From NCBI GenBank assembly GCA_015680685.1, contig MNCI01020899.1:53410-117409 (forward strand): DNA of 64,000 nucleotides, in the 5' to 3' direction. This stretch comes from Gnetum montanum. Taxonomy: Eukaryota > Streptophyta > Gnetopsida > Gnetales > Gnetaceae. A program made the position numbers and the translations under genes. Position 1 is the first letter of the stretch. Every line of letters begins with the position of its first letter. This document shows positions 1-11,109 of this stretch, in pieces. The notes beneath the pieces are model-generated. The model saw only the letters and a list, made by a program, of their open reading frames with translations. It searched no databases and was not told where the DNA came from.

Positions 1-1637
1 AAACTTAAAATTAATTTTGTGTTCATTGTACCCAGAATGAAGAAGGATGGACCAAGAGGGAATGATTAGGATGTGACATCAAGGGAACTTGTGGATTCTC
101 TTTGGTGACATCTGTGGGAGTTATCATGCAATATGGTTGTACTAAGATCCTTGTAGATCTAATGAAAAATGGGAGTAAGAGTAATTAAAAGGGCACTCCA
201 AATTCAAAAGCTGTTCTAGGGGGTCCCACTGGAAAGACATGCATCCATGCCTAATGGTTGGTGGCTTCTCTAGATTTAGTAAAGTGAAAAAAAGAAAAGA
301 ACAAGAAAAGAAAAATAAGTGTCATAAAACAAAAATCACTCCTCCCTTGTACTAAACGCCAAGTGATCGTACGCCTTGTTGTTATGGTACTCTCATAGTT
401 GGTCACCATGGGATGAAATAATGCGATGTCACTGATTAGAAGGATGGACTTGGTCCTGATCTTGGAATGATGGGTTAATGACACATTAATCATGCTTTAC
501 ACGTAGGATTCATTATGCCCTGGGTCAGACACCTCATGTCCCAATCTCTACGATCCTTTTCTATGCTCCGCCTCATCTCATTGTTCGTGTAATTGTCACT
601 CATGTCCTATGTAGCATAGAATTTTTATCTCATTTTGGTGATATTTACATGTGTGTGTTTTGTGGAGTTAGTACAGATTACGTTTAACCCTTCTAGTACC
701 CACGGACACCTTAAGTGTGGTCACATAAGGGCATAATAGGTTGAAACCTACTTTGGGGAGGATCCACTTGTGTAATTTTTCGTAATCTTTACTAATTCTC
801 TATTTCAAACACACAATTTCTTACCCTCAACTTAATTTTTCATAATTTTCTTTCCCTCTTATTATCCCTCAAAATTTTAACGTTCCAATGTACCATTACA
901 TTCCCTTTTCTTCATAATCGCCAAATTTTTAATTGCTCAAATTCACATCATTATCATTAAGCATGCCTCTCGAATTAATGAAATTACCCTAGGATATCTT
1001 CATACTTGCCCATGTCCTCATTTTACACCATTAATTTAAAAAACATCCTTAAAAATTTGGTATTTTTCATGTCCCACATCACTGGAGACGAGATATCGCG
1101 TACGCGATATCGCGTCCCACGTGATATCACGTATGCGATGTACCATACGTGATATCACATCCTATTTATCTATAAATGGGAATCCCCACCGCAACACTTA
1201 GCATCATTTTTCCATTTATGCGAGGGGAATTTTTGAAATTTTTCTCTACGACTTGCGATTGTGTGACCCTCGCTTTTTCACTTATATCTCGCTCACTGGT
1301 GCTCCGATTTTAATTCTGTTTGAACCTACTTGAACCCGAAGTGTTCAGTTTAGTCGTGGAGGAGAGACACTTGCCAAAAAGTGCCTAAATTTTTTGCAAT
1401 TTTTCATCACCCAAAGGACATCAATTAGGGTAATTAATACTAACACTTAGAAGAATGGTGCCAAAAATCATATGACCTTAGGTACACCAGGAGATTAAAA
1501 TGAAACCCACCTAAGCCATAGGACCTATTATCATAATTTTTGGACATGATCACATGATAACATAAGATCTTTAATTAAAGGCATGTAGTAAGGTATAACT
1601 TGATTTTGAAAACAACCTTACTAACATTTGGCCCGTG
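1..1637 (+). other. Element A: post-pol noncoding internal region
   Basis: No coding region is visible. The stretch is homologous in order, though diverged, to the post-pol region of element C (about 52.65-53.4 kb). The clearest shared block reads CTTTGGGGAGGAYCCACTTG (about 754-773 here, about 53035-53055 in C). The window therefore opens inside a Ty3/gypsy element of the Athila/Tat type, downstream of its pol gene, which lies outside the window. The last 550 bases hold a promoter-like block and a possible leader intron, listed separately. The short minus-strand open frame near the left edge looks like chance. Confidence 0.6.
1083..1180 (+). promoter_or_regulatory. Internal LTR-like promoter upstream of the third ORF
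   Basis: A perfect 20-base palindrome, GATATCGCGTACGCGATATC (1092-1111), is followed by variants of GTGATATCAC (about 1121, 1150) and then the TATA-like CTATAAATGGG at about 1170-1180. The same arrangement of GATATCGC palindromes followed by TATCTATAAATAAG occurs in the 3' LTR of this element at 4605-4749. The internal copy lies about 470 bases before the third ORF. Seen: the repeats and the TATA. Inferred: promoter function. Confidence 0.55.
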
Positions 1638-1646
1638 TGATTGCAG
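1430..1646 (+). other. Candidate leader intron before the third ORF
   Basis: AGG|GTAATT at 1428-1435 fits a plant 5' splice site. TTACTAAC at about 1619-1625 fits the branch-point consensus, and TTGCAG at 1641-1646 is a good acceptor directly abutting the ORF's ATG (AG|ATG). The 217-base interval would place a spliced leader between the TATA at about 1170 and the start codon. Only sequence signals support it; cDNA would decide. Confidence 0.45.
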
Positions 1647-4419
1647 ATGGCCCAAAAACATGCACAACGAGAGGGTCCTACTCAAGGTGAAGCCAAAAAA
1701 CCTCGAAGAGGTGGAAGACGGGTCCCTGCTGAACAACATGTAGAATAGGAGGTGTAATCATTTAGCATCCATCAAGAATATCCTCCTACAAGATGGTCTA
1801 GGTAGGTAGAAAGAGGAGCTGCTGCTGCACCTGAACTAGGACAACAACTCACGTTGCTCCTGGAATGTGTTCAGGCTATCCATACGAAGTCCATAGTTGC
1901 TGCAGTGATCATGGAGCTTAACTTTGAACCTTTTGCAAAGTTTTCTCCTGAGGCTATTAGGGATCACCTTAAAGGGTCTCCCTTATGGCCTATCCTCTCT
2001 GAGTGCGATGCTTGGTACTTAGGTGAAATGTACTTGTTCTGGAACAATAAGGAGCAAGGAAACATGGTTAACATTTGTGGTGTGACAGTAGACTTTTCTG
2101 CGTAGGCGATTTTGGAAGTGTTAAACCTTCCGAATTCAGGCCCCCATGTTGCGCTATTATCTACCTGATCGGACCTTGATGTGCGAAAAGATTGGTTAGA
2201 GAAGGCTTATGGCAAAGATAAAACTTTTGGAGAATTGATGATGGAAGAGCAGGTTTATTTCAAAATTGGAACCTATCACCTCTTCCCCATAAAAGGTTTG
2301 AAAAGAATATCTACGTATGTGGCAAGGGGATGTGCAGTGTCGATGGGAAAGGTTAACGCTAACCTTCCCCATCTATATTTGACGGAGATCCTAAGGTGAT
2401 TCGAAGAACAGAAGTTAGGGAAGATGGTGTTGCCTTTTCCCTGCCTTATCAGAAAACTGTGCCGACAGGCTAGTATTCGGGGATACATAAATGACGTCCT
2501 TTGAAAGGCCCAAAATGCTTCTTATGTTGAGTTATTAAAGGTGCCAGCTCTAAGAAAGAACACTAGCAAAGAGCTGGGACCAGATGAAGAAGAAGAACAA
2601 ATGACTGGATCACCTACAACTCAACTTACAGGACCCAGTCAACCTCTAGCCACAGGTCCCAGCCAACAACAAGAAGTAGGACCCAGCATAGGCCAGGATC
2701 AGCTGCCGCAGCCGCAAGACTATAGACCATCGATGAGCCATCTTAGGACCATCGCCTAGATGGTTAGTTAGGGAAGTCATGATGATGCAAATCTCTTCCA
2801 CGTCATCGATGATGCTAACCAGCCTAGTATTTTATTAGATCACATGAGGGGCTAATTATCAATTCAAACAGGAGGAGGGGAAAGTAGATGGTCACAACAG
2901 ATCTCTGGAAACATGGCATCTTTTCAAGTGCAGTTAGAGACTGGTGGTCATGCAACACCAAGATGCCACAGAAGCTACTGAAGTGGTCACTGATCATATC
3001 AAAGAATCCTTTAATGTACCTGTTGTGCCACCGGTAGATCTTTCAAGAGCATGAGATGCTCAAACTCTTGCTGGAATCTCAATGACTCCTGAGGAATATG
3101 AGGATGCACTAGACAGATTGGTTCAAATAGGACAAGTTTTGACGTCTCTATTTGACATCCCTGAAGATGTAACAGTAATTCAATCAGAACTCATTTCCAC
3201 AAAGGGGAAGTTGGTCATATCCAAAGTAAGGGTAGAGCATGTTGAAGCTGAAGTGCAAAAACTACAAGAGCAGCTCATAGCCTTACAAGCAGCACAGCAG
3301 GATCCTTTGCAATTTGTTTCCACATACAAGCTGGAAAATTTCAAAACTAAGAAATTAACAAAGCTAATTGCAGAAAATAAGAACGTGGTAGAAGAAAAGG
3401 AGATGGCCTCTTAGGATGCCTCCACAACTCAAGCGCAAACTCATGCACATCTTAAGGTACTCAAGGCCTTAGAAGAAGAGAATAAGTAGTTGGTTGTAGA
3501 TAACCTTCGGTTGACTTCTGTGGAGAAACAAAAGAATGTTCTTGATGAACACTTTGATCAGTTATGAGAACAGTTCATTCAGGTCAATCAAGATGTAAGC
3601 CATTTAGCTAGAGAAAATCAAACCCTCTCAATGGAGGAGGTACGCGCCATTCACCAAAAATAAGCCATCGAGATAAGCATGTGGCAGAATGAGGCAAAAC
3701 GACACGAGAAGTTGAAGGAGCATTTTTGTGATCAGATGGGGATGTACAAACAAATCCTAGAGAAGGAGATCCATATGGCCAAGGCTCAAATCCACAACAT
3801 CAGTGCTCAACACACTGATTAGAGGGCCATATTGGACACTTACGCCTTCGCCCACCAAGTGGAAATTAAGAACTGGGACCTACAGATCCAAGACTTGACC
3901 GAATACATGGAGTTAGCAAACCTTAGATATGCCAACCTGGCCATGTTAACAGCAAGATGTCTAAGGTTAGAGCTCGAGCAGCAGGTAGCTTTCACCCATA
4001 TCAAATATGAAGTAGAATTTGCAAAGCGCAAGAAGTTACCTGAGAAACTAGATGTCGTAAATTCTAAACTGGCGGTGGTAAAAGAAAGCTACCAGGGATA
4101 AAAAGATGTTGCAACTGACTTGGCTCAATGGCTAATAGAGCTTCATGAATAGAAATACAAAGCCAGAGCCTATGAAGAGGAACGATGGGTGTTCACGGCA
4201 TGGTACGTCAAAGCTAATCAAATGTTCCCGCAACTACCCTGTCCGTGGGAGGTGCCGACGATGTCAAACATCAGAACATTAGCATGGATGGCACATGACC
4301 CTTGGACTGAAGAGGAGAAGCTCCAAGCCATTCTTCAGCATCGTCAACCTTCCAAGCTTGGAGCATGTGATAAAGGGAAAGCACCCATGGAGGAGCCACC
4401 GCCACCAGGAACTACATGA
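1647..4419 (+). pseudogene. Third ORF of element A: putative plant-transposon protein in the env-like position
   Basis: A decayed frame of about 920 codons between pol and the 3' LTR, the place of the env-like ORF in Athila elements. It starts at ATG 1647 and stays in one frame to about 2930, then shifts by +1 near 2935-2945. Stops interrupt it, for example near 1743, 2103, 2398, 3412 and 4100. Order: a basic N-terminus containing KKPRRGGRR (about residues 18-26, NLS-like); a globular region of about 220 residues with LFWNNKE and YHLFPIKGLKRIS, resembling the domain annotated as 'putative plant transposon protein'; a Gly-Pro-Ser-Gln-rich linker; a long Leu/Glu/Lys coiled coil (about residues 480-820); and a C-terminus ending PMEEPPPPGTT. 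I see no signal peptide or membrane segment, so envelope function is not supported. The family assignment is from memory of its pattern, not a search. Confidence 0.6.
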
Positions 4420-4604
4420 GTTCCATTTTTTGTAGTGTAGCATTTTTTGTGTGTTGTGTCTTCCCACACTGTGGCATCATTTCATTTTTGTTTTTCTAGT
4501 TAATAATCCCATACCTATCCACTGTGTAATCAATGAAGCTTGTTCTCCTTGTAACTCAAGGACAAGTTTTTATTTAGTCATGGGAGTATGATGAGACGTG
4601 ATTT

Positions 4605-4749
4605 GCATAGGTCGTGATATCGCATCCGCCACGATATCGCATCCCCTGCGATATTGCATCTTCCCTACGATATCGTGTACACGATATCGCATCTTCCCTA
4701 CGATATCGCGTACATGATATCGCAGTCTGCTGTCATATCTATAAATAAG
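4605..4749 (+). promoter_or_regulatory. U3 palindrome cluster and TATA box of LTR A
   Basis: Five or more copies of CGATATCGCATC-like units occur in about 110 bases. They include a perfect 22-base palindrome at 4668-4689 (half-site CGATATCGTGT). TCTATAAATAAG follows at about 4738-4749. This is the expected place of the element's RNA polymerase II promoter. The repeats may be factor-binding sites, but their function is inferred. Confidence 0.65.
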
Positions 4750-5070
4750 ATGCAGCTCTCCCTTGTTTGGGATCCTAGTTTTAGAGTAGCAGAACTCTAG
4801 CAGTTTGATCCCTCCAGAGTTAGATTTTTTCCCGTGTCTGCCCATAGTGTGGTGAATGTAATTGTACGGTGTCTTTATTCGAGTGTGTCGTACTTGGACA
4901 CACACATGATCGGCAATAAAGATCAAGATTACTTCATCATTGTAGCATTTACTTTGTTATTTATTTAATTTTTTATTTATTTAATGTTATTTACTATTTT
5001 CTCTCTCTCACCCTTAAACTCCTAGAACACGGAACGAGTACAACTTGATTACGAGCATTTAAGTGTGACT

Positions 5071-5200
5071 ACTTGGTAGCCCAGTGGCATATCTAGGATC
5101 TACACTTGGTAACCCAGTGGCATATCTGGGATCTACGCTTGGTAATCCCAGTGGCGTACCTAGGATCTATGCTTGGTAGTCCTAGTGGTAGTCGTGCATG
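5071..5200 (+). repeat. 33-bp tandem repeat (4 copies) in LTR A
   Basis: Units start at 5071, 5104, 5137 and 5171. Consensus is RCTTGGTAACCCAGTGGCAT, then ATCTAGGATCTAC. The same core occurs twice in the 5' LTR of C (about 44329 and 44353) and once in its 3' LTR (about 54465), so copy number has changed within the family. Confidence 0.8.
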
Positions 5201-5536
5201 AGGTCCAAGATGTGTACAGTTGATCAAGGAATCGGTTGCTCGTCGCACTTAGGCTAGATTAGATTTTCTTACCCTTTTCCTCCTCGCTTAGCTTAGTTAA
5301 TATTATTTTCCACTACCTTTAGGAGTAGCATAGATTAGGAACACATCATACACCTAACACTAGACTAAACCATACATGAAAAATATACAATACTAGTCCA
5401 GGTGGGAAGACAGCGAACTACGACCTTAGGATAACTGTCTAGGTGCCATAACTAGTCCATCTGTGGAGTTCAACCGGATCGCACATACGATGCTCGTTTC
5501 GTATGGTTGAGTGTAGGGGTACCTCGCCACTCATCA

Positions 5537-5800
5537 CCTTCCATAGTTAATTTATTTGGATCCCACACTTGGACAATGATTTCAATCAATTATTGGTTTT
5601 TTTTTTCAAACTATAGGAGACCATCATCTCTCAAAATAATGGATACAAGTTTTGACATATGAAATAGGTAGAAATCTATAATAAGAACCATTGTCATTAT
5701 GTTTAGAGAATAATTATGACTCCTTAAACATAAATAAATAAATAAATAAAATTATTACTATTATTATTATTATTATATTTAATATTTGACCTTTTATATG
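5537..5800. other. Spacer with AT-rich simple repeats
   Basis: No gene is visible. It contains an (AAAT)n tract at about 5730-5750 followed by (ATT)n to about 5776. The left part is the flank of element A and the right part grades into repeat D1. Confidence 0.6.
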
Positions 5801-7830
5801 TTACCTTATTTGCCATATCTTGTTTTACCTTGCTCCTAGTGAAATAGGCCCCTACCATGGTCTACCAAGGCCTTAAACTGGTAACATGGCTTGATAAGGT
5901 CTAAAAATGGCAAAATGTAACCTTATTTGACTACATTCTTTTATCACTTGGCCTTACTCTGACCTTGGTTGACTTGATTTTACCTTAATTAACATCATCT
6001 AACATCAGCATAGCCTTATTTGACCATTATTTGACACCATTTTATTGGGTTTCAATCATCATTTTGCCATCATTTAACCCTATCCTACATCATTTGGCCC
6101 TTATATTACACCCTATTTTCCCTAACCCACCTATTACAACATTTTTTGATCATGTTTAAACCTCATTTGACCTTTGAGTTAACGTGTTTTGGCTCATATA
6201 AGCATTATTATTAATGTACTTTTCCATTATTTAACAATTTTATTACACGTGCCATTTAATGTGCTTATGTTGTCATGCAAGATGAAGCTAGGGGCATGAG
6301 GAAGCAAACTTGACTAGCCTCAAAGCCTAAATGGGCCCCTGTCATGATGTTGTTAGACCAAGTTGACCTTATGTACCTAAACCTTAAGCTTAAAACCATT
6401 TTTCTATTGCAACTATAACACCATGAAATAGCCTAATGATCATTGACCTTGAAGCTAGAAACATTATGGAGGTTCCCTTAGTTGAAATTCCCATCTAGAC
6501 TATGATGGTGATGAGAAAGCACTTGAAACCAAGTTCCTCACCAAAATTTAAGCCTACTCATGACATCATCAAACCCTTTCAATGCAACATCAAAGCCATC
6601 ACATAACATTGATTACATCTAACACTCACATGTTTGCATGTAGTGTTGTTTACCATTGTTGACAGGTTGCAATGAATGATTGATGTTGATGATTTTGATG
6701 GTATACAACAAGCAAGCTGGCATGATTTCTCTTTTCCTCTCTCTCTCTCTCTCTCTCTCCTTATTTTGCATAATGGACAAACTATCAAACTTCATAACAT
6801 ATGTGACATATGGTAGCCTAGTTTGCTTATCTTTTTATATGGTCTATGCATTATCATGTAACAACATGTGTTCTTTGTTTGGTTTTCTTGTTCCCTTGAA
6901 GTTGCACTTGTAGGATGAAGCCTAGAGTCATTGCAAAGGTGCAACTCATTACAGCAACAAGTCACCATTTGAACTTAGCAAGTAAGATTCTATAGGTTTG
7001 TCCTACTATGCTAAGAGTGCTTATGCCACTTCCCTCCTATTACCATTCCTTGAACCTAATCTTGTAGTTGGATTATAATCTTCCTTATCTTGAATAACAA
7101 ATGTTGACCAACATCTAACACTCGTGCATTATGACCATTTGACATCTCTTTTTCATGCTCCACCTTCAATTTTGTTGAATGTAACACATCTCATTCAAAG
7201 GGAAAACCCTCAAGTCCATTGAGTGTAACACATTTTGTTCAATGGAAAAACCATTAAGACTACTTGATGTAACACATCTCATTTAGTAGAAAAACAAAAT
7301 CAGATTGGCCTTGGCAAAGAAACATAATGAAGGTTTCACCATACAAAAAAAATGGAGAAGAAAATTTCCAAGAAGCTAGAATAACCAATGAAGACCAAAA
7401 GCCCAAACCAATGAATCCAAACATGCATATGGAGGAGTCTAATGGCCAAAGAAACCTTGGAAGAAGGTGTTGGTTCCTCAGATGCATTGTCAAGTGACCA
7501 ACACTTCAAGAATATGAAGTGCAAAATTCACTAATTGGCCAAAATTTCAATGCCATATCATAGCCATGATGTCATCTATGGAACACATTGTTAACCTTCA
7601 TAACTGTTTCTCTATAACCTCATTACCATTTTCTCATCATAGCCTTATCCTATCATCATAAGCATTTTGGCATGGTTTAACATGACTAAATCAAGCATAG
7701 AAAAGGAATGATAGTGATGGACTTGCATTGGTGTTTTATATTCTTTTATGGTTCCTCTTAGGTCAATCCTTAAGATACAAGCAAAGTGAAACCAATGAAA
7801 CACCACCAAAAATTCATGTTGAAACCTTTT
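5800..7830 (+). repeat. Repeat D, copy 1 (possible 5' LTR of a Tat-like element)
   Basis: Collinear and clearly homologous to segments at 15.6-15.83, 18.05-19.39, 29.54-29.64 and 31.2-31.4 kb. Shared landmarks are the CCAAGGCCTTAAACTGG repeats (5860), a degenerate TTGACCTTATT tract (5930-6250), TGCTTATGTTGTCATGCAAG (about 6262), AACATAATGAAGGTTTCACC (about 7320) and CATCATAAGCA (about 7656). The two copies lie in direct orientation around a gag-protease remnant, which suggests LTRs, but I could find neither a clean TG...CA boundary nor a primer site after 7830. Open frames here are short and unrecognised. Confidence 0.55.
6737..6759. repeat. (CT)n microsatellite
   Basis: Perfect CT dinucleotide run of about 11 units. 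Confidence 0.9.
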
Positions 7831-8199
7831 TTTGACATTGACATCCTCAAACATCCCTTATACATATTTATGGACCCTCTTTATTTTTATAATAAAGTTT
7901 AAAGTTCCATTTATTGTGCAAGCTATTTTACATTTTTTATTCCATGCGTTATTTTCATATTATATCTGCATAATTTTCATTTTGTGTTATCCCCATTTAC
8001 ACTTTTTAAGTCCCTAGGTGATCTGCTGAACCATCTAGGGTACCTTGGATCTTATTTTTTCAAAGGCCCTTGTGATTTAGGGTTAAAGTTGTTTCACTAG
8101 AATTTTCAATTTTCCAACAACCAAAATTTTCAATTCCAACATTTTCAATTGCTTTAGATACAACTTGAAGCTAAATACAATATTGTATTAACTTATGAA
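7831..8199. other. Transition between repeat D1 and the gag remnant
   Basis: This is T-rich noncoding sequence. If D1 is a 5' LTR, a tRNA primer site should lie here, but I see none that I trust. Confidence 0.4.
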
Positions 8200-9901
8200 G
8201 ATGAAGCATGGGTCCCTTAAACCAATCTAAAGGTTCTTTTAGAGATAGAATTGAACATTCAATGATATTCTAGAGCATATCTCTAAAATCCATATTTTAG
8301 CTATTTTCAAGGGAGCAGTTCATGACTTCATTAAGTAAGAGCTTTACTATTTAGATCCTTGATCAATGAGCCAAGTCTTTTCACAAACTAAAATCATCTA
8401 GGAATCATTTGAGGCTAGTAACAATTTGGCCTATGTGGCTTACAAGAACCAACACATAAGAAGGATATGGAGAAAAAACTAAGCAAGAACATACAACCAT
8501 GACCATAGTATCCAAGGATACAAAACAAGAAGAAAGATGGAGAGTAATACCATACAACACATCTTCTAACTTGTCTTAACCATCTACCTCCTACATCCCT
8601 AATCAACCAAGACCAAACTTTGGATGGAAAGATAGGACTGGGTACACTAAGTCACCAATGAAGCCCTCTAAGCTTCTAGAATAGTTACATAGAAACAAAC
8701 ATATTCAACTTAAGAAAATGCTTGAGGAAGCTTTTTAGAGACATAGTTAGAGACCCAATGATAGCAACCAAAGATGATCCAAAACTACCAAAGTATAGAT
8801 AGGTTTTGTCATTATCATCAATTGTCTGGTCATGACATTGATCTCTACTTATCCCTTAATGAAAAATTCTAGAAGATGATTGATTATGGAGATTTGGTAT
8901 TGAATGAGTTTGACTCTCCAATAATCAATAACAACTCTTACACCATAGCCTCATTCACAATAACCAAATGTTCTAATCCTCCTAGATAACCATTTATCAT
9001 CAAAGTGTTACTAGCTAGTACTTAGCCTCAAAACATAAAGCCTAAAACTCCCTTCATCATTAGGCTACCACCACCTCTAGCCCATAAGAAGCTTGTCATC
9101 ATATGTGTTTCACCTTTAGTTGTATCAACATTACAATTCAAATAAAGTGTTACCAACCCCTCTAAGTTTAGGGAATCATTTATTCTCTAGGTCCCTCCAC
9201 CCACCACAAACAAACTTGTGATAAATTATGATCAAAGCCTACCTATAGTGGAAAATAACTCAATAGTTAATGAGAAATAATTACTACAAAGATGATAAAA
9301 ATAACCTGTCATGAAACCAATGACTAAGTCCACTAAAGATAGTGAACAAAAAAGGGTTAGAAATAAGTTGACCCACCAAGGCCTGTGTTAAGATTAGCTA
9401 CATCTATGGATAATAGACTCAAGGCATATTCATTGAAATCTAATTCAAAAGCTCTAGGAAGAATGGAAAAAATCAAGATCACCAAGGCTAAAGATCACAC
9501 ACTAAGGAAAATAATTTCCTTACAATGATGGAACAAGCCAAACGGTCCTTCAAATAAAAGAACAAATCATTGAACCTATATGAACTAGTCATGATTTTGT
9601 CTACTCATTAGGATGCACTAGCTCAAGTGTTGACTTCTATCCTAGTGAGCAAAGACATACCTGCCAACAAAATGTCCATCCACTCTATCATTTAGGAAAC
9701 ATCACTTAAATAAAATGGGCATCAACCCATGCTCAACATTCAGAACAATGATGTAAAGATTGACTCATGAAGAGAAGAGGTGCTATCTACTCCTCTCCTC
9801 ATTACCATATGTATTATTAGGTATAAGGTTCATCATGTTCACATGGATGATGGAATGGTGATCAACATGATACAATTCACCATTATTGAGAAACTAGGCT
9901 T
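8200..9901 (+). pseudogene. Tat-like Ty3/gypsy gag to protease, first part (element G)
   Basis: Heavily decayed coding sequence with stops in all frames. A stretch near 8830-8990 (GHDIDLYLSLNEKF, then IDYGDLV) resembles the end of Tat-lineage gag, where a GH.....C zinc-knuckle remnant is followed by a short helix. At 9841-9900 the frame VHMDDGMVINMI...EKLG matches the aspartic-protease segment normally reading VLIDDGSxxNxI...LG, with the active-site DGS altered to DGM. The frame breaks exactly at 9901, where a copia LTR begins, and resumes at 15023. Lineage is assigned by recollected motif patterns only. Confidence 0.5.
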
Positions 9902-11064
9902 TGTTGACTTTTTGGTATGTCAAAAATTTGGAAAAATGCAAAATGTAAAAAATGTGTTTGTGTTTCCTTGTAGAACTAAGTGAGACCAAGAGCATGATGA
10001 GTTCAAGACAATATCATAATCAAAATTTTTAATGTATCAACAAATTAGATTAGGACAAAGAACCAATCTTGAGTCATTCCAAGAGTTACATTGAGATGAC
10101 AAGAAGATCCAAGATTTGAAAATGAGAACTAAACTAGAATTATAGCTACGTTGGAATGAAAAGATAAGAGTTAGGATATAAGAGGATTTTATGATCCAAA
10201 TAAAGATGTTATGGTGATTGCCAATATGCTGAAATGTCAGAGCAATAATTCAAAGTTCAATGTGCTTACAGGGTAGATGTCTCACATTAGCAACATACAT
10301 CTAACTCTTGAAAAATATTCCTAAGGGTAGATGTCTACATATCTAGGTAGATGTCTTTCTAGAATTCATAGTGTTGATAGAAAGACATCTCCTCTTTGAA
10401 CTAGACATCTTAGATAGCCATTGGATGAATTTCGAGGGATTTTTGAAAGCTCAAAGAGTGTAAAATAAAGTAGAATTCATGAGAAAGAAGTGAAACCATT
10501 TATTGAATATCTATCCTTGGCTACTCAAAAGTGAATTTACTTTGTTCTTCATTGTTTCATCATTTATAATGTGTTTTATGTCCTAAGAGCCCTATTGTAA
10601 GGAATTTTTAACTTGAGTTAAACTCTCTTCTTAATTCTTTTATTCTTTCTTATACGCTCTGGGGGTTGATATGCTTCTTATGGTAAGGCATCTTGATTAA
10701 GATTGTTGAGACCTTGAAGGGTTGAGTGGTTTTGTAGTGAAAAAAATACTCTAGTATGGATCTGACATTTTTCAAGGCTATGGGATCTTTTAAACCACAT
10801 TTTGAGCTTGTTGGGACCTTGTAGGATTGATTATGTTTATAGTACAAAAACACTCTAGAGCAGAGATTAAACTTTATAAAGGTTGTGGTGTTATCTAAAC
10901 CACATTTTTAAAGCAACAAATTTTAGAGGTATGGACAAATTCTACCCTTAAAGTATAGACTACCCAAGTTGGGGAATCATGTAAAAATTGTGTTTAATTT
11001 TAGTGGCTACTATGATTTTAATTGGGGAACTTATTCAACCCCCCTTCTAAGTTCTTAATCCTCA
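9902..11064 (+). repeat. 5' LTR of the copia element
   Basis: 1163 bases. U3 has repeated TAGATGTCT and its complement AGACATCT (about 10270-10410). A weak TATA-like TGTAAAATAAAG follows at about 10459. The right end reads CTTATTCAACC...AATCCTCA, typical of SIRE-type LTRs. Confidence 0.85.
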
Positions 11065-11066
11065 AG

Positions 11067-11082
11067 TGGTATCAAAGCCTGG
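11067..11082 (+). other. Primer-binding site, tRNA-Met type
   Basis: TGGTATCAAAGCCTGG lies two bases after the LTR end. It matches the TGGTATCAGAGC primer site used by copia elements with one mismatch in the core. Confidence 0.8.
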
Positions 11083-11109
11083 TACTCCTAGTTTTGAGTG
11101 TAATAACTT

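Larger units (their letters stand above)
4589..5536 (+). repeat. 3' LTR of element A
   Basis: It begins TGATGAGACGTG after TCATGGGAGTA, which is equivalent to the purine-rich TCATGGGGATA before the LTRs of B and C. It ends CCACTCATCA, giving the 6-base terminal inverted repeat TGATGA/TCATCA. Length is 948 bases. U3 holds GATATCGC palindromes and a TATA box. The downstream part holds a 33-base tandem repeat and the block that other family members share around CTTGGTAACCCAGTGGCA. The 5' LTR is outside the window, so the target duplication cannot be checked. Confidence 0.8.

Noticed and set aside
1405-1410. TCATCA at 1405-1410 as the end of a 5' LTR of element A
   Set aside because: The following bases (CCCAAAGGACATC) do not match the tRNA-Asp primer site seen next to the LTRs of B and C, and there is no upstream TGATGA partner.
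1-5536. A LARD or other stand-alone non-autonomous element
   Set aside because: The left 1 kb is homologous to the post-pol region of elements C and B, so this is the 3' part of a normal gypsy element truncated by the window edge.
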